NCBI GenBank assembly: GCA_037974965.1
Contig: JBBPFI010000005.1
Location: 2,069,438-2,133,437 of the forward strand
From: Dacryopinax spathularia
Taxonomy: Eukaryota; Basidiomycota; Dacrymycetes; Dacrymycetales; Dacrymycetaceae
Direction: 5' to 3'
Length of the DNA stretch: 64,000 nt
Shown here: positions 34,606 through 46,500 of the stretch, piece after piece
Position numbering within the stretch: the first letter of the stretch is position 1
Layout of the letters: each line of letters opens with the position of its first letter
The notes under the pieces: generated by a model
The model's database searches: none
What the model was told of the DNA's origin: nothing
Seen by the model: only the letters and a program-made list of their open reading frames with translations
Program-made: the position numbers and the translations under genes

Positions 34606-36914
34606 ATGCCACCTCCTACCCAGTCAGACCCATGGCTACAATCAAGACGGTTCGGAATCGTCATCGACGCAGGCTCATCCGGGTCAAGGCTCCAGATCTA
34701 TTCCTGGAAAGATGCGAGAGTAGAGAGGACAGAACGAAAAGGCGCCGAGTTGGCCACTCTACCACGGGTGGAGAAGGGGACGAAAAACTCGGATGATTGG
34801 GTTGCGAAGATTGAGCCTGGTGCGTGCGACTCTTGCTTGCTGTTACGGCAATACGCGCACACGAGGGGGCTGACAATATGCCAGGCATCTCGTCTTATGC
34901 ACTGGAACCGTCCTTGGTTGGGCCGTATCTCTCGCCGCTCCTCAAACATGCTCAAAATCAAATCCCGCCGTCGTTGCATGATTCCACGCCGATATACCTG
35001 CTCGCGACAGCAGGCATGCGGCTACTCGGCCCGGAACAGCAGTCGCAGATCATCGACGCGGCTTGCACGTTCATCAAGTTCCATTCCAACTTCAAGGTCG
35101 AACCTGCGTCCCCCGAAGGGCCCTGCGGAGGGAGTATACGCGTGATCTCGGGTGAGGACGAGGGGTTGTACGGCTGGATCGCGGTCAATTATCTTTTGGA
35201 TGGGTTCTCGACGCGCGATGGGCAGCGAGCGACATATGGGTTCTTGGATATGGGCGGCGCGTCGACCCAGATTGCGTTCGAACCCGGAGCAGAGTACAGG
35301 AAGAACCCATCGGTACCGCTCATGGACGTCCGGCTCCGACTGCTCGATGGCGAAGAACTGCACCACCAGGTCTTCGTCACCACCTGGCTGGGATACGGGA
35401 CGAACCAGGCGAGGGAACGATATGTCGGCAGTATCGTCTCTCACTGGGACGAGATGAACCATCTAGAAGAGGATTCCCCGGCCGATGTGGTGCCGGACCC
35501 TTGTCTACCAAAAGACCTCACTCTGTACGAAGCGCCCGTCTACCTCGGACCAGCTTCCGAACATTCGAAAAAGCCGCATACGCTAAAAGGAACCGGATCC
35601 TTCCCCAAATGCGTCGAGCTGGTCGAGCCGCTGCTGAACAAAGATGCGCCTTGTCCGGACACGCACTGTCTGTTCAACGGCGTGTCTGTCCCTCCTATCG
35701 ACTTCTCGGTATCAAGGTTCATTGGCGTCTCCGAATACTGGTACTCGTCAGAACACGTGTTCGGCCTTGGCGGTGCGTATGACTTTGTACAATATGAACG
35801 GGCCGCCACCGAGTTCTGTTCGAAAGACTGGGACACTATCCTGGCCGACCACTTTGCATCGAAGTCGGCCCTGACACCGACTTCAACCGATGTCCGCGTT
35901 CACAGCCGTGATGTCGACCTGGCTCGTCTGGAGCTGCAATGCTTCAAGGCCGCGTGGTTAGTGAACGTCCTGCATGAAGGCATCGGTCTTCCTCGCATTG
36001 TCGATCCAGGCGGCAACTCCACCTACGGTAGCCAGAGTTCGAGTGATCGGGTTAGCAACAAGGCGGACCAAAAGGGATTAGGCGCACCAGCTTTCCAAAG
36101 CTTGGATAGCGTAGGCGATACGGCGATTACATGGACACTCGGCATGATGGTACTGGAGGCCGTCAACGAGATCCCGTCCACCTACATCGGTACCCCCTCC
36201 GTTGGCGATCTGAACACATATCCGGACTTCGATGACGATGACGACGGCTTTCTCGGTGATATCGAAGATACGCTCAAGGAGCACTTACACCCTTCCCTTA
36301 CACGGCCCATATACGGCTTCTCGCCAATATCGGTCATCTTCTTCAGCCTCCTCATGCTCGTCGTGCTGTACGTGTTCCGTGGGAAGCTCAAAGCTGTGTA
36401 CCGCAAGATTTTCCGGTCTCGCGGTGGCTACGATTACGCTCAAGCATACGCGATGGAGGCGGGAGGCATGAACGGCATCAGCGATCTGGACTCGCCACCG
36501 TTGACCCCGTATCCCAACGGTTCGGCACAATCCAAGTCCCTTCCCGCCTTCATGCGGCGTGCTCTGCGACGACTGCGACGCACCGTCTTAGGGACCTCGT
36601 CGCCTCGCTTACCACCGGAGCCAACACTGAGACCGACGCGCCCCGGCCCTTCGATATTACAACCGAACAATACGTCTGGATACCAGCAAGGACGGCTCAC
36701 ACCGTTTGGCGCCGCCTCCAATGCGGGCATGGTCCAACGTACCGCCTCCCCTGCAACAGTAGCTGAAACTGCTACTCCACCTTCGCCTACTCGCTCAAGC
36801 GCCCTTAATCCCAGCTTGCCCGCCCTGTCACTGTCACGAAATGCCTCTCAGGTGAACCTCACCACAATAATTCCTCGTGCATCATCTTTTGTCCGTGGGG
36901 GCGCCCCGCGATGA
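34606..36914 (+). CDS. GDA1/CD39 apyrase, Golgi nucleoside di/triphosphatase (Ynd1-like)
   Basis: Hydrolyses GDP or UDP (and NTPs) in the Golgi lumen, so that spent nucleotide can leave during glycosylation. Two exons, 34606-34819 and 34885-36914, give 747 residues. Apyrase-conserved regions seen are IDAGSSGSR (ACR1, residue about 20), YLLATAGMRLL (ACR2), SGEDEGLYGWIAVNYL (ACR3) and FLDMGGASTQIAF (ACR4). One membrane span follows at about residues 510-535 (VIFFSLLMLVVLYVF), then a basic, Pro/Ser-rich tail of 200 residues. No N-terminal membrane segment is seen. A single C-terminal span with a cytosolic tail fits yeast Ynd1 and not Gda1, which has an N-terminal anchor. The single donor is GTGCGT. 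Confidence 0.93.
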
Positions 36915-37074
36915 GTTTCTTGTCCCAACTATCTGGACTTTATTGGACTCGCAAGTCTGTACTTGATTAGCATCGTGGCTTTACAATACTGTAACAACAA
37001 CCATCAATAGAATGATATCCCTGATGATTTTCATGTCCGGATCTAATGAACAGCCCGACAAAACCTGACCGACA
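36915..37074. other. Short convergent intergenic region
   Basis: This 160-bp region between the apyrase stop (+) and the chromatin-like gene stop (-) must hold both 3' ends. It is relatively AT-rich, with AATAGAATG near 37007. No discrete terminator was identified. Confidence 0.5.
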
Positions 37075-39588
37075 TCAAAGCTTCTTCCCCGCATTAGGTC
37101 GGGTCAACGTGCCCGTAGCACGTCTCTCTGGTGCAGTCTTTACCTCCTGAGGAAGCGGTCTCTTCGCCTCCATTGCCGCTTGACGAGAACTCCGTACAGC
37201 CATGATCTTGTTGACCCACTCGCTGGGCGGGGGAATCGATAAGAGTTGTGCTGCTTTCTGGTGTATGTCTTCCTCTTGCGCTGCAAGCTCTGCAGAGAGC
37301 TCATCGTCAGGCCCGGAGCAAGCAGGAATAGTCGACCTTTCGAAACGGTATCCTGCCCTCCAAGCCAGTGCTTGTAGTGCCGCCTCCGGGACGAGGACGT
37401 CGATACAGAACTGGACCTCATAAGTGAGCCTGGAGATCAGACCATGAATGTGTTACCTACCTGCAGTCGTTCCGCATCACTAAGCGCTTCATAGGCCTGG
37501 CAGCCTGTAGGACGAGGCGACTTGGACGCCCCCGTTTTAGCAACGCAGACCAGGGGCAACGACGACGGGTCGCTCTTCTTCCCCTCCTCCCTTTCAGACT
37601 GACTGTCGACTAAGGTGTCCTGCTCTGTCGATTCGGCGCTCATTGTGTCCGGTAGGTCCTTGCCATGTTCAACCACCGGGCTCTCAGGTTCGCCCATCGC
37701 CCAGCGCAGAACCTCCCTCCGGATGGTTGCCCGTTCGTCGCGCTCAAATGCTCCCATCTCCGTTCCGAATGTAGCCAGGTTTTTTCGGTCACGCCCCCCT
37801 TTGAAGAACGCTTCGCAGCGCGAAAGGGTAGGCAGGTATTTGCAATGTATCGTCCACTGAAGAACGACGCGGATATATCGAAGCAGTTCCGGTATGGAAA
37901 GATCGAGCACACCGCGAATATCGGCCGGTGCTTCTGGGATTGGGTCTGGCGTTATCGCTCTAAATGTGTTGTCATCATCGTCCAACTCGTCGTCTGCCTG
38001 ATTAGTGAACTCGCCCAACTGCCACAAGTTCAGCTTGAATGGGACATACATGGACATTAGCTTACCTTGCAACTGACGAAGCCGTCCTCCTCCTGCGCAA
38101 AGAACTCGTCCCGTTTTAGATGCCCGAATGTTCGGTCCATGTACTCCACTCGATAGCGAGCAAACTTTCCCCGTCCCTTCGACGCTGTGGCGGGCTCGAA
38201 CGCATGGATTACAGCCGGCCAGTAAAAGGTCGTTCTGTCGCGCGCGAGCACCAGCTCTCCCGGAATGTCTAGCCTGAATTGATCGTCAGTCCAGATCATG
38301 TCGTGTACCCCGATAGACGCACATAGCATCCGGCGTAGTCTCATTCCGAATTTCCTCTCGACTGACCAGCTCCTTACGTCCATCCTCGACTCTTCTACGT
38401 CGCGTTGTCTTGGAACTCTGTGGACTCGACCCACCGGCCGCGCGCAGCTCCTCGACCGAAGGGAAGGTCGGCGGTGGTTCGAATATCGCGTCCTCCATTT
38501 CGGGCAGATCGTCCCGCGCATGTATCATACGAGATCGAATGAGAGCCGCCTCGAAGCGTGACGCGAGTGCTTTCGTCCGCTTTGGAGAAAGGCCGGTTCT
38601 GTTGCGTGTCATGAAGGTGTTGCTGTCGAAACGTGGCTGCGAGGTAGTTGGATTGGCGAACGTTCGGATGTTGTCTTGAGATGGTTGCACGAGACTTATT
38701 GACCGCGAGGCCCCTTTACCATCGTCACCGACCACCTGCAGAAGGAGCGGGTTTTTCCAGCTCTCGGACTTCACCTACAGAGGTGTAAGACGAGTTTAAC
38801 ACGCATATATGTAGCATGCGTACCTCCGCCGGCCACCAATAACAACCATTCCCTCCTTCCCCACTCACAATCGGAAGTCCCGCACCGTCAAGCAGGACCC
38901 ATACAACCCCCTCTAGATCTTCTCGTCTCCACACATCTTCCCGCACCGTGCCTTTCACCTTCGTAGGACTCGATGCACCTGGCATAGGAGGGCTCGTCAA
39001 CGAAGTCTTGGAGCTTCGTTCTGCTAGCCGACTTCGTTTGGATGGCGTCAGCGGCGACTCCCAAGTGGTGGCATTAGCGCGTCGTTTAGATGGGGAAGTT
39101 TGGGGTGTGGCGGTTAAGGGCGACAAAGGCGACGAGCCTTGCATAGATCTTGAAGGGCGACGAGAAGCTGGAGTGGCGTTGGGCGAGACTTCGGTTTTAA
39201 CCAGAGACATGTCCATCACCATGGTGGTTTGAGAAGAGGAAGGAGCGGCCTCCAGGTCAGATCGCGAAGTGGTGGGTTGCGAAGTTAATCTCGATAACAG
39301 CGCTCGTGCTTTGCGGGCAGCCTTCCCATAACCGACTCGGTGATGACTCGTATCCAATGTTCTCAGAACGACTCCATCTTGAGATGAGCGCGCAGACTCA
39401 TTCTGCCGCTGCACCTCCATGGACGGCTCGTCGCCCTCCTCATCCGACGAGTCAATCTGCTCCTTGACCTTCAAGGATGCTCTCCTGGCCGCCCCGCGCT
39501 GTGACGGAACGCGTTGAGCGTTTACTGTGGGTGTTGGCTGCGGTTCGGGAGAGGGCGAGAGGGATGATATTGAGCTGGAGTCGTCCAT
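37075..39588 (-). CDS. Chromatin-like protein with paired WWP/YWP (PWWP or Tudor-like) motifs
   Basis: Five exons (39588-38824, 38774-38323, 38273-38066, 37997-37461, 37416-37075) join in phase to 767 residues. The N-terminal 215 residues are Ser-rich and disordered with basic SPSKRRA and TPSKRSR patches, likely nuclear. Two similar motifs follow: GCYWWPAEV at about 250, and TTFYWPAVI at about 415. Each leads into beta-rich sequence, the second continuing RYRVEYMDRTFGHLKRDEF. These resemble the aromatic cage strand of PWWP/Tudor domains, which bind methylated histones. An acidic stretch (DDELDDDDNTF), a helical region and a basic C terminus (NAGKKL) complete it. The chromatin role is inference from these motifs. 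It is the last gene before the subtelomere. Confidence 0.8.
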
Positions 39589-39949
39589 GACTATGGACCC
39601 GTCTGGTGGAGGATGACGATGGACGACAATGAGGAGCGCGTAGGGGACAATGAAGGGGACCGTGTCTCATACGCGACTCAGGTCCACGCCCTCGCCCAAT
39701 TGACGGTCTGCCTTCCCCAACACCGTACCCTTGTACAGGTTCGTCTTCTTCCTCGTCGACCCTCTCTTCCTCATCTTCAAGGACCCCGTGCTCATCATTG
39801 GCTATCTCTTCTTCCTCTTCGCCCCACTCTTCCCTATCTTCATCCCATTCTTCCCCATGTTCGTCCAGTTCATCGCTTGCTTCATCTATGCCATCTGCAT
39901 CTCCAGGTAACATCGAGGTGGCCGCCGGAGCAGGAGCTGATAGCTGCAT
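39589..39949 (-). other. Possible acidic 5' exon of the chromatin-like gene
   Basis: An open frame from an ATG at 39949 reads MQLSAPAPAATSM and then a long run dominated by Asp and Glu (EEWGEEEEEIANDE). It runs toward the chromatin-like gene. A CATAG acceptor lies directly before the ATG at 39588, so this may be an upstream coding exon of that gene, or a separate small acidic ORF. I could not fix a donor. Confidence 0.35.
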
Positions 39950-41836
39950 GCCATACGTAGTTGCATAGTTGGTCAGGAGTAGCCGAGTACACTGGAATGT
40001 GCTGCTATATCTAATGATCAATTGAGCACGCGAGTGCAAATAGAGAAAAGTCATAATGTATGAACTTCAAGAGCTGCGCATATGTTGCACGTTGCAAGCC
40101 ATTTGGGGGGAGAGATGAAAGGTCTGTGACAAGCACTTCTTTTTTCCACTCGACCTTGTTTGCGAACTTGGAGACATAACCGAGCACCTGAATTGGGTAT
40201 TTGCTCAGCCGACTCTGGTATGTACACAAGAAAAAGGCCAGAATACCTTTTCCTCTACAATTAGAACCACAAATTGGCAGGGCTCTCCCCTAAATTCTGT
40301 TGTGTCCACATAGTTTCCCTGTCAGACATATCGCGGCTTGGCAGGGTGGACAACATACATGTGAGTGACTTGGGCTAGAGCACTGTGTTAGCCAAGGAGC
40401 AGAGTTGTAATCACGGACTGTTCACAGCTATCTGCTGCATCAGGAAACGTGCTTTAAATATATAGGGTAGCTAGTAGGGAGCCTAGCAATGCTGTAATGA
40501 CATAGGCTAGAAGATCCCTATGTTGCCTATGCAGCCCATGATATGAAAAAGGGCCCTATGCTGCCCGTTAAGCATCTATGCTAACCTATGTTCCCTATTG
40601 TAACACAGTTACGCTATGTTTCACAGTCTGTATAGAGGTCATTCAAATCCCTCCTGGGAGTCATTCCAGAGGTTGGCAATGGGCACCTGTTTTCAAACAA
40701 ACACTCTAATATCCTTGGAACATAGTCAAACTTGGCTTACTTTGCATTGCTGAGGATTGCTTCAGGTTTAGCTTTAGAACTTTAGGGCAGCAGAAAGAAA
40801 GGTTTTTGAGTGTGTTTATTTTGAAGGGACTTGTATTAGTAAGTAGACATGTAGGTGTAGGTATCAGCAAATGAGTTGATATAGAATTTTTGACAGGAGT
40901 CTAGCGCGTTGGAAGGCGTGAGGGCGGGGTCGGCTTCTTTGCCCCAGTCAGGAATAAGAGGGCAGTTACAGACAACAGAGTAAAGGGGGATGACATGAGC
41001 AGCAGCCTTGCCCGCATTTTGCTGCTTCAGCCTAGCGGCGGGCCGCAGGCCCACCGCGACGGTGGTGGAACATTCATTGATCGTGGGGCTCCAACAGAAC
41101 TACGGTAGCTACAACATATCTGAAAACTGGAACGTCTTGTATAGGTCGCTACACATCGAGGGACCCAATAAAATCAAAAAGTATTAATGCAAAAACAATA
41201 GAAAAGAGAATGCGCGAGAACAGGTTTGGAGGTCGCATACGCCAGGCTGACCCACAGGGTGATCTATACCCCTTTGAGGCTGGGTTCAGGCCAGGGTTAG
41301 GGCTAGGTCTGGACCCTGACGACATTTGCCACAGCCGCTCAGCCCCCTATGGGCCAGTGGCTGCGCGTACCCATACTAACGCACAGCCACCGTTAGTATC
41401 CGTCGTGACGCATACTAACGGTGGCTGTGCGTTAGTATGGGTACGCGCAGCCACCGTTAGAATGCGTCGCGACGTATACTAACGGTGGCTGCGTACCACC
41501 CGGTTTGCAGCTGGGCAGCCCTGAACTAACATGGTATTCACCACGCGAGTTTCGTGCACCGCTTTTTCCCACTTGCTTTCAGTTTATAGGATGCAGGCAC
41601 CGCATGCATTGTTTATGGACGGTAGTCATATCTTGTCAAAGTGTTGCTTGTGCAGTGTGCGGCGCTACCGCATCCCCTGGCTCGCGGTTATATACAATTT
41701 TTTTTTTGGATTTTTGTAGCTTTTCTAGAGACATTCTGTATCTACCATTCTTTTTTTGGGCTTTCTTGGTTAGTTCTAATTGCAGTCTTTATCTACATTT
41801 CTTTTGTGAACCTTCTGATCCATAGCTTTTGGTGGC
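39950..41836. other. AT-rich subtelomeric spacer, no supported gene
   Basis: Composition shifts here from GC-rich gene space to AT-rich sequence with short T and A runs. Between 40450 and 40620 there is loose self-similarity of CTATGTT and CCTATG words. Open frames are short and lack domains. The only strong structure is the long inverted repeat at 41361-41450. Confidence 0.6.
41361..41450. repeat. Perfect inverted repeat with 39-bp arms
   Basis: Arms 41361-41399 and 41412-41450 are exact reverse complements around a 12-nt loop. The arm contains CATACTAACGCACAGCCACC. A further imperfect inverted copy of part of the arm follows to 41493, so several alternative hairpins are possible. It could extrude a cruciform or be the fold-back of a small palindromic element. 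Confidence 0.92.
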
Positions 41837-42985
41837 CTACCACAAATCGTTCTCATCATCCCTCCGGGCACGCATCAGATTGGCTGTGTCGTCATCCCAC
41901 ACTTGCTTCTGTTGTGAGCTTCCCTGTTGTGCCGACCGGCCCACATAGCTGGGACCAACGACTCGTCCAGGGTGGAGCTCAACACGTTGGGTCGATAACC
42001 CTCGCCAGAGCTTGCGCAGATCACCGGCATGATTGATGACTGCCTTTTCTGGCCTCACAGGCCGATCATCCCGCCTCGAGGAGCTCACTTTTGGTGCCGG
42101 CTGCTCCAACCAGCCAAGCTCCTCCCACATCCGCAGGGTCGCTTGGGAGCACATCGTCCCCAATGCCTCCTTGTACATCTGCCGCTGCCAGTACACCTTA
42201 ACCCTCTCGCAGTGTGTCTCAACCTTGTCTACTGCCGTTAGCTCCCAGAACCGTGTTCCGCTGGGGCTTGTCTCTGGAAACCCCTTGTTCCCCGTGATGT
42301 TGTCATGTGGCGCAAGCACAGTGTAGAAATGCCATGAAGCAAAGAGTCCCCACAAGAGCCCATGATGCGCTGGTCCAGGATCAGGCTCATGCCCGCCACA
42401 CAATCCTGGCTTTTTGCTCACCGATCTTGGCCTTGAGCTTGGCCTCTGTTATCCCCCAATGGTCTTCCATCATCCTCTTGTCCGCGTAATACTTGTACGT
42501 CAACCAGGCCATAAACGAGGCAGCGATTTGGCCACGGTTTGCCATCCCCTTTTTGTCGTGTCCGGATCCTGTTTTGGAAGCCTGCGTAAGGATCATGTTG
42601 GCAATGGCCTCATGCGCCTCCTCAAGCGAGCGCAGCGTGGTCTTTTTGCTGGCCACACACACATGGAACGGATGGATCTTGCAGAGGATGGTGGTGCAGA
42701 ACAGGATGTACTGGTTGAGCGGTCGGTCGATGTTGTCTTCAAACAGGGTGCGCAAATGCCCATAACCCTCCTTATACTCTATGCCGGATTGATTGGTGGC
42801 CAGCAGATTGAATCCCTCACTCATTTCCTTGGAGATGTCCTGCCTAGGGATCACGATCGAGGTCAGCGCAGGCTCAAGGCTGGCACTCCACGCATTTGGA
42901 GCCGGATTCGCCTTCTCTCTTGCCTCTGCCGTTTTCATCGCCAGCAGTTCTTCCTCATCCTGGGGGATATACCTCCCTGTAGGAT
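41837..42985 (-). pseudogene. Gene D: 5'-truncated, frame-broken copy of the subtelomeric B/C family
   Basis: Matches the C-terminal half of gene C. Shared blocks include GRYIPQDEEE against GRYVPADEDE, LNQYILFCTTILCKIHP against LHQYILFCATLLCKIHP, IAASFMAWL against VAASFIAWL, and LLWGLFASWHFYTVLAPHD against LHWGLFASWGFYTVLSPHK. Homology starts at about 42985, next to the inverted repeats. The N-terminal half of the family (about 350 residues of C) is missing. The frame breaks near 42385-42420: the first frame ends in ARIVWRA-stop and the second resumes inside DPGPAHHGLLWG. An unusual intron there cannot be excluded, but truncation plus a shift fits a decayed copy. Function of the family is unknown. 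Confidence 0.75.
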
Positions 42986-43073
42986 CCTACAGGGGTCTAT
43001 GGGTGAGTACGGATAGGGGTTGAGGGTAGGGTACGCCGAAAATGCGGCCCGAAACCTCCCTATCTCCCTATCT

Positions 43074-43335
43074 GTAACACCCATCACCTCCCCGCAGGCG
43101 AGCTCGTGATGGGTTGGCACGCATTTGAACCCATCACGAGCTCGCGCGCGAGGAGGTGATGAAACACGCTTACGAACCCATCACCTCCTCGCGCGCGAGC
43201 TCGTGATGGGTTCAAACGCGTGCCAACCCATCACGAGCTCGCGCGCGAGCTCGTGAAGGGGCTGTGCTAAGCGAAAAAGCGGCCCAACCCATCACGAGCT
43301 CGCCTGCAAGCTCGTGATGGGTTGGCACGGGTCAT
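43074..43335. repeat. Cluster of long inverted repeats built from CCATCACGAGCTCG
   Basis: The longest pair, 43114-43161 and 43179-43226, has 48-bp arms with one mismatch around a 17-nt loop. Six or more copies of the CCATCACGAGCTCG / CGAGCTCGTGATGGG half-site occur in alternating directions across 260 bp. Many are centred on CGCGCG, so each arm is itself partly palindromic. The cluster lies just upstream of the truncated end of gene D. Confidence 0.9.
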
Positions 43336-43552
43336 TCGTTAGGCGCACGCTGCGATGCTCGCAGCACATCCACCATCCCTGTAACCCCTCTCTTGCATCT
43401 CCGTTGCACCGTATCGTCCTCTGCCTCTTTCCAAGGCCTCCTTGGGCCACCTACAGCGTAATATACATATAATACATTATAATACAAGGTATCCTTTCTT
43501 TATATACAGCCTCTACGTTTATTTCGTTGCGCTCCCTTTATCCGCTCCCGAC
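43336..43552. other. Spacer between the inverted-repeat cluster and gene C
   Basis: A 217-bp spacer containing the gene C 3' end and a short AT-rich stretch with repeated TAATACAT words. No gene is seen. Confidence 0.5.
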
Positions 43553-46500
43553 TTAGACTCCACGCGGGTTCAGCTCGAGCCGGGACGAGTGCATGCTGCG
43601 TGTCAGATTACGCAACATCTCCTGCGTCATCGGGGCATGCCGTTGCTGCACTGTCGCCCTCTTGTCCGGGCTTGCGCCCGTATTGCGCTGTGCGGGACGC
43701 TGCAACATACCTGTAGCTTCCCAGTGCGCAATGTCTGCATCCGACCAGATATGCCGTAGCCCTTCTTTGTGCTGTCCTCGTTCCCAGCAGTCCTTGATCT
43801 CCCTCCAGAGTGCTTCGATCCGGCTATGCTTGGCCATTCGCCAGTATTCGATGCCGTTCGTTTGGCGCTGGCGTGGACCACGCTTACCCAGCATATCCTT
43901 GTGCGGGCTGAGGACGGTGTAGAAGCCCCAGGATGCAAACAGACCCCAATGCAAGGCATGGTTCGCTGCGGTCATTAGCAGAGCATTCATCCGTATCCAG
44001 TCACACTCACAGGTCTTTGTCTTCATCATCGCATCTGTCACCCCCCAATGTGTCGCAAGATCCTCCTGCTGCTCGTAGAGCATGTACATCAGCCAGGCGA
44101 TGAACGAGGCGGCCACGATCCCCACGTGGGTTGTCCCTGCGGCACGCTCTGGCACCAGCATTACCATGTTCTTCACCACGTTGCGTGCATCCTCGACCGT
44201 GTTGAGACGTGCCTTTGGGTTGGACGCCATGTATCGGTATCGTGGGTGGATCTTGCAAAGCAGCGTGGCACAGAATAGGATGTACTGGTGCAGGTCGGTC
44301 TCGATCCGCTCCTCGAAGAGCGCACGGAGGTGCTCGAATGCCGGTCGATACTGCGCACCTGTCGCCCCACGCCCCCCGCCCTTGCAGAGCTCTTCAAAGC
44401 CGTTGTTCATCTCCTCGGACAGGTCCCTGCGGAAGGTTGGAATCGACCAGAGCGTTGGCGGGAGCTGAGCTTTCCAGGCATGCGGCCGGGGGTTGACACG
44501 GTCGCGTTCAGCCTGGATCTGCATCGTCACGTACTCGTCCTCATCCGCAGGCACATAGCGGCCAGACCGGGCCTGCCGGGGGTTGTCATCGACCACGTGG
44601 ATCCAGTGAAGCGCACTGGCCCAGAGCCCGCGCCGACCAGCCCAAGGCACAATGTTCAGCCTTGACGCCCTGAGCACATGGCACATGGCGTCCGGTAACC
44701 AGCCGATCACTTGCTCGTGCAGCTCGGCCGGCGTGCCACGGGTCAAATGCCCGATCGCAGTCTGCAGGACAGACAGGGTGAGCATACGGCGCTTACCAAA
44801 GAAAGGAGATCCCATCGCCCTCTTCCCCCGCGCCATCTTCAGCATCAGATCGACAAGGTCCACTGTCGATATGGTCGCACGCTGGACAGAGAGAGGGAAC
44901 GCTGGGACGAGGTCTTCTGTGCCAAGCATGCGCTTGATGTACGTATAGCCGTTGGTGGCATCGAGGGGCATTCCTTCGGCCTTCCATTCGTTGATGGCGC
45001 GCTCTCGTCGGTCGATCACCTGGCTGACCAATGCATGGCGTTCTCCGGCACGCCAGAGCGACATTCGACTGGTGCTCACAAGCAGGCCTGCAGCTGAAAG
45101 GGCGTTCTCCTGGATCTCCTGCCGGTACGCCTCGATGATCTGCTGCGCTGCTGCCTGGCGAAGGGCGGAGCCGCTGCCATTCCCTTGCTCTGCGAGCATG
45201 TCGAGGCGCCACTCGAGCTCGAAACGGCGACGATAGGCCAGGCCGGCCTCCTTACCAAAGTGTGCCGTGATCGCACTTACCGCTACGGATGCACGGAGCC
45301 CGCCCTGAATGGGCCGTGGCCATGCGCTGGGCACAAGCTGGCCTTGCGGCCCTCCCGCCCAGAACGACTTGAGCATGGTCGGCACACCGTTCTCACGGAT
45401 CGAAGACCACAGGCCCGCAGCACGGTAGACAGGCCCTGAGATCGTGCGCATGTCCCCCGTCTGGGCCAGCGCAATGTTCCGGAGGCAGATTGCGATGCCC
45501 TCGATGAGATACCAGGGACAAGGACGTGTCCCGTTGTTGGTGATCGTCATCGCATCCTTCCACACACGGCGCGCTCTGACCGTCCAGAACCATGCTGCGT
45601 CCAGAAGCAGGTTCGGATAGACCTGTGCGTGATGTCAGAGGTTGCGCTGGATGCTGCATGAAGCGTACGGAAGGCCTGAGCACAAGCAGCGATGCCCGGA
45701 ACTGCGCTGAGGGCAGACCCGAATAATACACCGTTGTCATCGGCTTGAGGAGCTTGCTGACCACCCAGCTAGATCGGTCGGTTAACACACCATGCGTGCG
45801 CGGAAAGGGAAGAGATTTACCTTCCGCTACGATGCTCAGGGGCAAGCCTGTCTGGGTGGATGACGAGCTCCATCTCCGAGCGGATCCCGAGCGATCCCTC
45901 ACCTTGCCGGATGCGTGTCGCGGTCTTGTCGAAGCTTGACTGCCGATTGAGACGCTCGATCATCTCATGCACCTTGCGTTCAAACCCGCCCCCAACGCCA
46001 CAGACACCCAACGCAGCGGCCTCCTGACCAAGACTGATCTCGTGCTCGTCTGTCGAGTTCCGGAAGACCTTCTTCTGTGCCGAGTAGCCCTGCCATTTGA
46101 TGCACTCAAACGGGTCAGGCCCCGCTATCTCCTCACCTTGCTCGTTTTCGCTCGGCACCATATACCGTTGGTTCAGGCGCTGGAGGACGGTGGCGAAAAA
46201 GCTTGGGAGGGTGTTTGCCTGGATGTTGCACGCGTCCTTGGTGAAGCCGAGCGGATAGAACGCAGCGCCCTGGCCTCCACGTTCCCTCCCGAGAAACTCT
46301 GCCTTCATCCGGTTGTAGTCGCAGAGCACCGCACACTCTTCCCCATCCTCATCTATAGGTATATTACAGTGGGTTCGGGTTGGGTTTGCATAAATGTATG
46401 GGTTTATACAGTGGCTTCCAGCATCTTAGTGGTGTCGTTCTGGCGCGAACGGCCCCACCAAGGGATGGTGGTGTCGTTCTGGCGCGAACGGCCCCACCAA

